Shown piece by piece: positions 1 through 5,521 of a stretch of 5,521 bases of DNA. Under the pieces are notes generated by a model. The model was given only the letters and a program-made list of their open reading frames with translations. It was not told the origin of the DNA and made no database searches. Made by a program: the position numbers and the translations under genes. Every line of letters starts with the position of its first letter. Position 1 is the first letter of the stretch. The stretch is taken from NCBI GenBank assembly GCA_024763435.1, contig JANTFN010000132.1, forward strand, positions 1-5,521. The letters run 5' to 3'. This DNA comes from Thermodesulfobacteriota bacterium. Lineage in GTDB: Bacteria > Desulfobacterota > S145-22.

Positions 1-88
1 ATTCAGCCGCTCCTTTAGCGTGGTTCAACTTTTCTACGGAAAATAACGGGGAATGTCAAGGGGAACAGGTGGGAAGCCGTTTGTTGCC

Positions 89-120
89 TTGACCATTTTA
101 TGGAGATTTGTTAAGCAATA
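89..120 (+). promoter_or_regulatory. Weak candidate promoter upstream of the hybrid kinase
   Basis: TTGACC at 89-94 matches five of six positions of the sigma-70 -35 consensus. The -10 is poor: the A/T-rich stretch around 111-120 contains only weak hexamers at acceptable spacing, such as TAAGCA at 112-117. A transcript from here would begin near 125 and leave a leader of about 90 nucleotides before the preferred kinase start at 215. This is an inference from one good hexamer; the real promoter may lie upstream of the window. Confidence 0.22.
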
Positions 121-214
121 AGCAAGAAAAATGCCTGTTTTACGCGGGGAGACAGCGTTCGGAAAATTTAAAAGGCCTCGTGCCTGTTTTTCTGTTTTAT
201 TTATTGAAGCGAAT

Positions 215-3200
215 ATGGCAAATAAATCATCCGAAAATAAAACGACAGCACGGTTAAACGCCCGGCTTGACGCCTGTGAGGAAAAAATTAAGGGACTTGA
301 ACGGGAAAAGGAGGGGCTGGAATCCCTGATCCGTTATTCCTCTCTCGGGGTTGTGACGGCGGACAGAGATATGGTGATTACGTCCTGCAACACTGTTTTT
401 GAGGGCCTTTTTGGTTACGAGATGTCCGAGATCGCCGGCAAAAATTTAGATGACGTTATCGCGAAAAATGCCCATTTGGCGGAGGCCGGGAGATACTCGC
501 GGGAAACGCTGAAAGGTGAGCCTATTCACCACACGGGAAAGCGGTTCCGTAAGGACGGCAGCGCCATCGATGTTGAGTTTTTCGCGGTGCCCATCAAAAT
601 AGGCGGAAAGGTGGTGGGCGCCTACGGCCTCTATCAGGATATCTCGGAACGAATCGTGACGCGGGAGAAACTCGAAGAAAGTGAAGAGCGGTTGAAGCAC
701 GTGTTTCAGGCTTCTCCGCTCGGTATTGGCCTGGTCAGGGACAGAATTATGCAGTGGCATAATGAGGCGATGTCAAAAATGCTCGGGTATCGCGCGGAGG
801 AACTTATCGGCAGGGATGCGCGAATGCTTTATCCCGATGATCATGAGTACCGCCGCGCCGGGGAAAGCATCGCGTTACTGAACCCCGGGAAAAAGACAAG
901 CGGGTTAGATACCCGCTGGGTTAGAAAAGATGGGGAGATTTTTGATTGTCATGTGTGGTATTCACGTCTGGTCTTCGGGGCTGAGGGAGATGCGGTGCTC
1001 GCGATTGCCGAGGACATAACAGAACGTAAAAGGGTAGAAAGGCTGCTGCAGGAAAGCGAAGAAAGATACCGGCAACTCATAGAGAATTCCCCGCTTGCGA
1101 TTTGTGTCTTTAATGCCCGGGAAATCTTTTTCGCCAATCCTGCCGCCATGAAGATAGTGGAAGCGGAATCCATGGCAGATATTGCCGGCAAATCCTTATT
1201 TGATTTTATAAGACAGGATTTTCGGGATATGAGCCGGGAGCGTGTAAAATCATTATTAAAAGGGCAGACGGACCTGCCGACCCTTAATGTTAAAGCGGTG
1301 ACCCTGAAAGGAAACGAGGCTGACGTAGAGGTTCATTCCATCCAGGTGCGTTATAATGAAACCCCCGCCGTCCTGTCTGTCTTTTCGGATGTCACGGAGA
1401 AAAAAAAGGCCGAGGCAAAACTTCGGGAAGAGGAAGAGAACTATCGTAACCTTTATAAGGCATCAAAACGGCAGGGGGAATTGTATCGCTCCCTCCTGAA
1501 TTCCTCTGCCGATGCCATTGTTATCTACAATCTTAAGGGAGAGGTGCAGTATATCAGCCCCTCTTTTACGAAGACCTTTGGCTGGACCTTTGAAGAGATG
1601 AAGGGAAAAAAGATTCCTTTTCTCCCCGAATCAGAGCGAGAGGCCTCCATGGCCATCATTGTTGATCTCATTAAAAACGGCACACTGGTTCATGGTTTTG
1701 AGACGCGCCGCCTGACAAAAGATGGGAGGGTTTTAGATATCAGTATCAGTGCTTCCCGTTACAGCGATCATACGGGGGCCCCAACAGGAATGCTGGTCAT
1801 TTTAAGGGATGTTACGGAAAAGAAACGGTCTGAGCGGGAACTTATGGAAGAGGAGAAGCGTTATCGGGAGCTCTATAGTGAGTCCAAACGCCAGGAAGCG
1901 TTATACCGTTCACTCCTCAGATCATCTGCTGATACTATTATTATTTATAACCGCCAGGGAAAGCCGGAATTTGTCAGCCCCTCCTTTACGAAGACCTTCG
2001 GCTGGACCTTTGAAGAGGTAGCGGGCAAACAAATTCCCTTTGTTCCTGAAACGGAGAAGGAAGCGACTGCGGCTGTTATCAGGGAGCTTCTTTCAAAAAA
2101 AGACCCCATTTATAATTTTGAAACACAGCGGCTGACAAAGGATGGAAGAACCCTGGATGTCAGTGTAAGCGGGTCTGTTTTTTCTGATACCGAGGGGAAT
2201 CTTGCCGGAATCCTCGTTGTTTTGAGGGATATTACGGGTCGCGTAAGGGCAGAGGTGGCAATCCATGAATCCGAAAGGCGTTTCAGGGAGCTGTACGATT
2301 CAGTGTCCGATCTTATCTTTACCCTCAATTTGGATGGCTATTTCCTTTCCGCGAATAAGGCGGTGTGTGAGATTATCGGTTATACCCCAGAAGAACTGGT
2401 AGGCCGCCGCCCATCAGAATTCATGAAGCCCGAATTTCGGGAATTGTTTGATTCCGAATTTCTGACGACACTCAAGGAGCAAGGCTTTCATTCCGGCATG
2501 TCCACTTACATGACAAAAGATGGCCACAAGATATACGTGGAGCATCGCAGCACGCTGGTCAAACCGGGGAAGGGGAAACCTTATCTCAGCGCGGTTGCCA
2601 GGGATGTTACGGAACGGGTTTTGGCGGAAAAGCGTATAAAAAAGCTCCAGGCGGAAATGCTTCAGGCACAGAAGATGGAGGCCATCGGGACGCTGGCGGG
2701 GGGAATTGCCCACGATTTCAATAATCTCCTGATGGGGATCCAGGGAAATGTTTCCCTGCTCGAGATACATGCCGCCCCGGAAGACCCGGGATATGAGCGA
2801 TTAAAAAGCATCGAGGAATATGTTCAAAGCGGTTCTGAACTTACGAAACAACTGCTTGGATTTGCAAGAGGCGGCAGGTATGAGGTTGTTCCCACGGACC
2901 TGAATGAATTAATAGACAAGGAAGTGAATCTTTTTGGGAGGGCCAAAAAAGAGATAGAAATCCACAAAAAATTTCAGCGCGACCTGTGGAGTGTAGAAGT
3001 GGACCAGGGGCAAATAGGGCAGGTTTTCCTGAACCTCTTTGTCAATGCCTGGCAGGCCATGCCGAAGGGGGGGCGGCTTTATCTCCAGACAGAGAATATA
3101 GCCCTCAAAGAGGACGCTCCGGATTCCCTTTCCCTGCCACCCGGACATTACGTGAAGGCCACGGTTTCCGATACGGGTACGGGGATGGACGAGGCAACGA

Positions 3201-3787
3201 AAATGAGGATCTTCGAACCTTTCTTTACCACAAAGGAAAAGGGGCGGGGAACCGGATTGGGACTGGCATCTGTTTATGGTATTATTAAAAATCATGACGG
3301 TATCATAGAAGTAGAAAGCCGGGTTGGACATGGAACCACCTTTATCCTTTATTTACCTGCAACAGATAAAGAGCCTCTGAGGAGTCAGGCTGATCTCCAG
3401 GAAGAAATTCTTCCCGGGAAGGAACGTATCCTGCTGGTGGACGATGAGAAGAAAATTCTCGATATTGGCAAACAGCTGTTAGAGGTTTTAGGTTATGAGG
3501 TTGTGTCGGCGGAAAATGGGAAAAAGGCGATTGAAATATTCAGGAAAGAGAAGAACACCATCAGCCTCATTATCCTCGACATGGTCATGCCGGAAATGGG
3601 GGGGCGGGAGACCTTTACCGCTCTGCGTGAGATATCTCCAAATATAAAGGTTTTGTTAGCCAGTGGCTACAGCATTGATGGTGAGGCCTCTGAAATCATG
3701 GCGCGGGGATGCAATGGGTTTATCCAGAAACCCTTTTCCATGAAAAAACTTTCCGGTAAAATACGCGAGGTCCTGGCAGAAAGTTAG
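215..3787 (+). CDS. Soluble multi-PAS hybrid sensor histidine kinase with C-terminal receiver domain
   Basis: This 1190-residue signalling protein would autophosphorylate on His and pass the phosphate to its own receiver Asp. The order is a charged coiled coil (about 10-40), six PAS domains (about 34-147, 159-272, 282-397, 422-537, 562-677, 687-802), HisKA, HATPase_c and receiver. Five PAS domains end in the DIT/DVT signature (DITERK, DVTEKK twice, DITGR, DVTER); PAS1 ends in DISER. The H-box AGGIAHDFNNLL has phospho-acceptor His833. The N-box (NLFVNAWQAM, Asn944), G1 box (DTGTGM, Asp986), F-box (FEPFFTTK) and G2 box (GRGTGLGLA) are intact. The receiver has the acidic pair Asp1076/Asp1077, acceptor Asp1122 (LDMVMPEMGG), Ser1150 and Lys1172 (QKPF). 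All catalytic residues are present. No signal peptide or membrane segment is visible, so it should be cytosolic. No ligand-specific PAS motif was recognised, so the stimulus is unknown. There is no HPt domain and no DNA-binding regulator alongside. The start at 215 is preferred to the in-frame ATG at 131 because it has a weak GAAG at 206-209, whereas the extra 28 residues look non-coding and have no ribosome site. Confidence 0.93.
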   Translation: MANKSSENKTTARLNARLDACEEKIKGLEREKEGLESLIRYSSLGVVTADRDMVITSCNTVFEGLFGYEMSEIAGKNLDDVIAKNAHLAEAGRYSRETLKGEPIHHTGKRFRKDGSAIDVEFFAVPIKIGGKVVGAYGLYQDISERIVTREKLEESEERLKHVFQASPLGIGLVRDRIMQWHNEAMSKMLGYRAEELIGRDARMLYPDDHEYRRAGESIALLNPGKKTSGLDTRWVRKDGEIFDCHVWYSRLVFGAEGDAVLAIAEDITERKRVERLLQESEERYRQLIENSPLAICVFNAREIFFANPAAMKIVEAESMADIAGKSLFDFIRQDFRDMSRERVKSLLKGQTDLPTLNVKAVTLKGNEADVEVHSIQVRYNETPAVLSVFSDVTEKKKAEAKLREEEENYRNLYKASKRQGELYRSLLNSSADAIVIYNLKGEVQYISPSFTKTFGWTFEEMKGKKIPFLPESEREASMAIIVDLIKNGTLVHGFETRRLTKDGRVLDISISASRYSDHTGAPTGMLVILRDVTEKKRSERELMEEEKRYRELYSESKRQEALYRSLLRSSADTIIIYNRQGKPEFVSPSFTKTFGWTFEEVAGKQIPFVPETEKEATAAVIRELLSKKDPIYNFETQRLTKDGRTLDVSVSGSVFSDTEGNLAGILVVLRDITGRVRAEVAIHESERRFRELYDSVSDLIFTLNLDGYFLSANKAVCEIIGYTPEELVGRRPSEFMKPEFRELFDSEFLTTLKEQGFHSGMSTYMTKDGHKIYVEHRSTLVKPGKGKPYLSAVARDVTERVLAEKRIKKLQAEMLQAQKMEAIGTLAGGIAHDFNNLLMGIQGNVSLLEIHAAPEDPGYERLKSIEEYVQSGSELTKQLLGFARGGRYEVVPTDLNELIDKEVNLFGRAKKEIEIHKKFQRDLWSVEVDQGQIGQVFLNLFVNAWQAMPKGGRLYLQTENIALKEDAPDSLSLPPGHYVKATVSDTGTGMDEATKMRIFEPFFTTKEKGRGTGLGLASVYGIIKNHDGIIEVESRVGHGTTFILYLPATDKEPLRSQADLQEEILPGKERILLVDDEKKILDIGKQLLEVLGYEVVSAENGKKAIEIFRKEKNTISLIILDMVMPEMGGRETFTALREISPNIKVLLASGYSIDGEASEIMARGCNGFIQKPFSMKKLSGKIREVLAES
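1436..1855 (+). repeat. Tandem PAS repeat, copy 1 (linker plus PAS4)
   Basis: This is the first unit of an in-frame 420-base (140-codon) tandem duplication inside the kinase gene, covering the helical linker and PAS4. It aligns without gaps to the next 420 bases. By hand count 72 of 120 residues are identical between 1451-1810 and 1871-2230. The most conserved block, 1555-1597, differs from 1975-2017 at only two of 43 bases, both silent third positions. Unit boundaries are arbitrary because the repeat is tandem. Confidence 0.88.
1856..2275 (+). repeat. Tandem PAS repeat, copy 2 (linker plus PAS5)
   Basis: This is the second unit of the 420-base tandem duplication. It keeps the motifs ESKRQ, LYRSLL-SSAD, SPSFTKTFGWTFEE, IPF-PE, FET-RLTKDGR-LD and the terminal LRD[VI]T of copy 1. 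It diverges most in the middle (corresponding to residues 483-492 of copy 1) and at the end, where DVTEKK becomes DITGRV. The other four PAS domains in the protein are clearly less similar to this pair. Confidence 0.88.
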
Positions 3788-3881
3788 CCGGGATTGGCGT
3801 CAGATTCATAGCTGATTGTCACCTGTTACGAATAAATATAGACGGCGGGCAATCTCCTGTTTTGATTTTTGCTTTTCAACC

Positions 3882-3912
3882 TTGACAATCCGGAAAGTTT
3901 ATGCCATATAGT
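3882..3912 (+). promoter_or_regulatory. Sigma-70-type promoter of the nik/cbi operon
   Basis: TTGACA at 3882-3887 is a perfect -35 hexamer. TATAGT at 3907-3912 matches five of six positions of the -10 consensus, but the spacer is 19 bases, longer than the usual 17. CATATA at 3905-3910 would give a 17-base spacer with a poorer hexamer. Transcription would start near 3919, giving the metal-uptake operon its own promoter and a leader of about 155 nucleotides. A small dyad, TATG-C-CATA (3900-3908), overlaps the -10 and could be an operator half, though this is weak. Confidence 0.55.
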
Positions 3913-3918
3913 CACTGC

Positions 3919-4073
3919 TTGAAGCGCAAAAGGGTCTGAAGGTCCTTTAAAAAAGAAAAAGTCAAATTAAATTCAATTTTTCTAATCAGATCGCGAAGGT
4001 CTCATAACCCGGGGGCGGGTGTTTGATTTTGCCGGTATATATCCGGAACCCCGGAAAAACAGGAGGCATCAAA
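3919..4073 (+). promoter_or_regulatory. Structured 5' leader of the nik/cbi operon
   Basis: This untranslated stretch separates the predicted transcription start from the first operon gene. Hand folding gives four candidate stems: AAAGGG 3929-3934 with TCCTTT 3943-3948 (one G-U pair); AGAAAAA 3954-3960 with TTTTTCT 3977-3983; ACCCG 4007-4011 with CGGGT 4016-4020 around a GGGG loop; and TCCGG 4042-4046 with CCGGA 4051-4055, ending five bases before the Shine-Dalgarno. CCGGGG 4009-4014 can instead pair with CCCCGG 4049-4054, which excludes both GC-rich hairpins. No known riboswitch consensus was recognised, including cobalamin. Any regulatory role is inferred. Confidence 0.35.
4061..4066 (+). 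promoter_or_regulatory. Shine-Dalgarno site that fixes the NikK-like start
   Basis: AGGAGG lies seven bases before the ATG at 4074. It decides the start in favour of 4074 over the in-frame TTG at 4023, and the 4074 start also places a normal signal peptide exactly at the N-terminus. Confidence 0.85.
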
Positions 4074-4865
4074 ATGAAATTTTTAAAATTTTGGATGGTT
4101 GTTTTGGTTGGCACAGCTCTTATCGCGGGATTTTCTGGCAATGCCCAGGCCCATTTCGGGATGATTATCCCCTCCACGGAAATCGTAACCCAGGCGTCAG
4201 GGGGCACTATCTCTCTGACGGTTATGTTTGCCCATCCCTTCGAGCGCAACTGGATGGATATGGCGCGGCCCGCCCGTTTTGGGGTCAAGATCAGGGGGGC
4301 CAAAACAGAAAACCTGCTTCCCCTGTTAAAGTCCATCAAAATTCAGGGCCACCAGGCATGGAAGGCGACCTATCGCCTGAAGCGACCGGGGGATTATGTT
4401 TTTTTCGACCAACCGCAACCCTATTTCGAGCCCGCTGAGGGAAAATTCATCGTCCATTACACGAAAGTTATCGTGAATGGATACGGCATGGAAGAAGGCT
4501 GGGATACAAAGGTCGGCCTTAAGACGGAAATTATCCCCCTGACCCGTCCTTATGGTGTTTACAAAGGAAATGTCTTCAGGGGCATCGTTCTGGTAAATGG
4601 AAAACCCGCACCCTTCTGTCGAATTGAAGTAGAATACGATAATACGGGAGAGGCCTTTGTCGCGCCGGCCGGCCCCTTTATCAACCAAGTGATCAAAACC
4701 GATCAGAACGGCGTGTTTGCTTATGCCATGCCGGCTGCCGGGTGGTGGGGGTTTGCCGCGTTGAACGCGGGTGCGAAAAAGATTCAATACAAGGGAAAGG
4801 CCTACCCCGTGGAGCTGGGGGCTGTTTTGTGGATGCGAACCCGTGATATGAAAAGGAGAAAATAG
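4074..4865 (+). CDS. nikK: Secreted DUF4198 / NikK-like component of a nickel (or cobalt) ECF uptake system
   Basis: The 263-residue product has a clear Sec signal peptide: basic MKFLKFW, a hydrophobic core (8-20) and the cleavage motif AQA ending at residue 26. The mature protein would begin His27-Phe-Gly-Met and act in the periplasm or at the membrane face. HPFE at 54-57, the C-terminal beta-rich region with VNGKPAP (174-180) followed by a GVFAYAMP-A-GWWGF stretch (213-227), and the overall length fit DUF4198 proteins. These are often encoded beside CbiM/NikM permeases and are called NikK in comparative-genomic work. No C-terminal membrane anchor is seen; the protein ends in basic RDMKRRK. 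His54, His93, His128 and the mature N-terminal His are possible metal ligands, by inference. It is first in the operon. Its last codons carry the AGGAG (4854-4858) used by the next gene, which starts directly after its stop. The family assignment rests on recalled motifs and context, and the metal is not proven. Confidence 0.75.
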   Translation: MKFLKFWMVVLVGTALIAGFSGNAQAHFGMIIPSTEIVTQASGGTISLTVMFAHPFERNWMDMARPARFGVKIRGAKTENLLPLLKSIKIQGHQAWKATYRLKRPGDYVFFDQPQPYFEPAEGKFIVHYTKVIVNGYGMEEGWDTKVGLKTEIIPLTRPYGVYKGNVFRGIVLVNGKPAPFCRIEVEYDNTGEAFVAPAGPFINQVIKTDQNGVFAYAMPAAGWWGFAALNAGAKKIQYKGKAYPVELGAVLWMRTRDMKRRK

Positions 4866-5471
4866 ATGCACATCTCCGAGGGTGTTCTCGCCGCCCCTGT
4901 TTTGATAAGCGGGGCCCTTATCGCTGCCGGCGGGGTTGCTATTGGCCTTAAAAAAACGGAAAACGAAAAAATTCCCGAGGTGGGGGTTTTGGCGGCGGCC
5001 TTTTTTGTTGCCTCGCTCATCCATGTCCCCCTTGGCCCCACGAGTGTTCATCTGATTCTAAACGGATTGGTGGGGCTGCTTCTGGGATGGGCGGCCTTTC
5101 CGGCTATCCTCGTGGGTCTTGTCTTTCAGGCTATTTTGTTCCAATTTGGAGGTTTAACGACGCTGGGTGTCAACACCGTTACCATGGCCCTTCCCGCCGT
5201 CATCGGGTATTATCTCTTTGGTCCGATTGTTCGGGGTAAAAATCATAAGCGCGCCCTTGTTGGTGCTTTTTTCTGTGGGGCGTTTGGTGTTCTGGGCGCG
5301 GCCTTTCTGGTTGCCTTTGCCCTCTTCTGGACCGGGCAATCCTTTCTCGAAGCCGGCAAAATGGTCATCTACGCCCACATCCCCGTCATGATTATTGAAG
5401 GGATCCTTGCCCTTTTCTGCGTGGGGTTTTTGCGAAAGGTCAAACCCGGTCTTCTGGAGGTTAAAAAATGA
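4866..5471 (+). CDS. nikM: CbiM/NikM family substrate-binding membrane component of a nickel/cobalt ECF transporter
   Basis: The 201-residue polytopic membrane protein begins MHISEG, the family's characteristic N-terminus. In characterised CbiM/NikM proteins the free amino group of Met1, His2 and a second His on a membrane helix hold the ion. Here the second ligand is probably His62 in GPTSVHLILNG. LFQFGGLTTLGVNT (91-104) is the other family hallmark. Hydrophobic segments lie near 7-27, 38-52, 60-75, 77-93, 102-122, 130-155 and 166-188, about as expected for NikM. The length is typical and complete, with no fused CbiN/NikN domain. It starts one base after the nikK stop with AGGAG seven bases upstream, so translation is probably coupled. 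Nickel is favoured over cobalt because the gene follows a NikK-like protein and no cobalamin riboswitch was recognised upstream, but cobalt cannot be excluded. It needs Q and O components, expected downstream. Confidence 0.9.
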   Translation: MHISEGVLAAPVLISGALIAAGGVAIGLKKTENEKIPEVGVLAAAFFVASLIHVPLGPTSVHLILNGLVGLLLGWAAFPAILVGLVFQAILFQFGGLTTLGVNTVTMALPAVIGYYLFGPIVRGKNHKRALVGAFFCGAFGVLGAAFLVAFALFWTGQSFLEAGKMVIYAHIPVMIIEGILALFCVGFLRKVKPGLLEVKK

Positions 5472-5521
5472 AAATACGAACATTGATTCTCATTGTCCTG
5501 TCCCTGCTTATTTTTCCCAGA
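5468..5521 (+). CDS. Start of a third operon gene, exported or membrane-anchored protein (possibly NikL), cut by the window end
   Basis: An ATG at 5468 overlaps the nikM stop as ATGA, with GGAGG at 5456-5460 seven bases upstream. The 18 visible codons read MKIRTLILIVLSLLIFPR, a basic start followed by a hydrophobic run, typical of a signal peptide or membrane anchor. In deltaproteobacterial nickel operons, the gene after nikK-nikM is often nikL, a small accessory protein with a signal peptide. That identity is inferred from position; a NikN/CbiN-like subunit is the main alternative. The rest lies outside the window. Confidence 0.7.
   Translation, partial: MKIRTLILIVLSLLIFPR

Noticed and set aside
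1..130. Tail of an upstream gene at the window start
   Set aside because: All three plus frames stop early with too few residues to recognise, so no upstream gene can be supported.
131..214. N-terminal extension of the kinase from the ATG at 131
   Set aside because: There is no Shine-Dalgarno before 131, and the 28 residues do not look like a PAS-kinase N-terminus. The ATG at 215 leads directly into a typical charged coiled coil. Kept as an alternative only.
2909..3331. Minus-strand and plus-strand out-of-frame open stretches over the kinase ATPase domain
   Set aside because: The kinase frame carries all N, G1, F and G2 motifs here; the other frames give no domain and have no ribosome sites.
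3814..3870. Possible terminator after the kinase gene (GATTGTC 3814-3820 with GGCAATC 3848-3854, then a T-rich stretch)
   Set aside because: The stem has a wobble pair and a 27-base loop, and the T-rich stretch is interrupted, so it is not a convincing intrinsic terminator.
3901..3939. Short leader peptide of 12 codons from the ATG at 3901
   Set aside because: The ATG lies inside the predicted -35/-10 region, so it would be upstream of the transcript, and it lacks a ribosome site.
4023..4073. TTG start adding 17 residues to the NikK-like protein
   Set aside because: The added residues would push the signal peptide inside the protein, and AGGAGG at 4061-4066 is ideally placed for the ATG at 4074.
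3788..4073. Cobalamin riboswitch or full NikR palindrome upstream of the metal operon
   Set aside because: No B12-box core was recognised, and the lone TGTTAC near 3824 has no matching GTAACA half-site at the proper distance downstream.
4326..5051. Minus-strand open frame of 241 codons opposite nikK and nikM
   Set aside because: It spans two convincing plus-strand genes and their junction, its product shows no recognisable domain, and its composition is typical of an antisense shadow.

Overview
The window looks like chromosomal DNA from an anaerobic bacterium of the former Deltaproteobacteria (Desulfobacterota, perhaps Syntrophus-like). This is an inference from a very large soluble multi-PAS hybrid kinase lying beside a nik/cbi metal-uptake operon of the NikK-NikM-NikL layout, with moderate GC and good Shine-Dalgarno sites. 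No taxonomic marker is present. All recognised genes are on the plus strand, and there are no RNA genes, insertion sequences, CRISPR arrays or integrases.

Bases 1-214 hold no supported gene, only a weak -35-like element and a poor hairpin. Bases 215-3787 encode a 1190-residue cytosolic hybrid histidine kinase: an N-terminal coiled coil, six PAS domains, a HisKA/HATPase_c core and a C-terminal receiver domain. PAS4 and PAS5 are an in-frame tandem duplication with a 420-base period.

Bases 3788-4073 are an intergenic control region. It has a consensus -35 (TTGACA), a near-consensus -10 (TATAGT), and a leader of about 155 nucleotides with small hairpins, two of which compete with a longer-range pairing. 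No cobalamin-riboswitch box was recognised.

From 4074 the tightly packed metal-uptake operon begins: a secreted DUF4198/NikK-like protein (4074-4865), then a CbiM/NikM energy-coupling-factor (ECF) substrate-binding membrane protein (4866-5471) starting on the base after the previous stop, then the first 18 codons of a third exported or membrane protein overlapping by ATGA (5468 to the window edge). The T (CbiQ/NikQ) and ATPase (CbiO/NikO) components are expected downstream but not seen. The set most likely imports nickel, less likely cobalt. NikK would act outside the membrane, NikM would bind the ion, and the unseen Q/O module would power uptake.

Nothing in the sequence links the kinase to metal uptake. 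It is separated from the operon by 286 bases and the operon has its own promoter. No wholly new system is evident. The most notable points are the PAS duplication, the structured operon leader, and the predicted N-terminal histidine on mature NikK.
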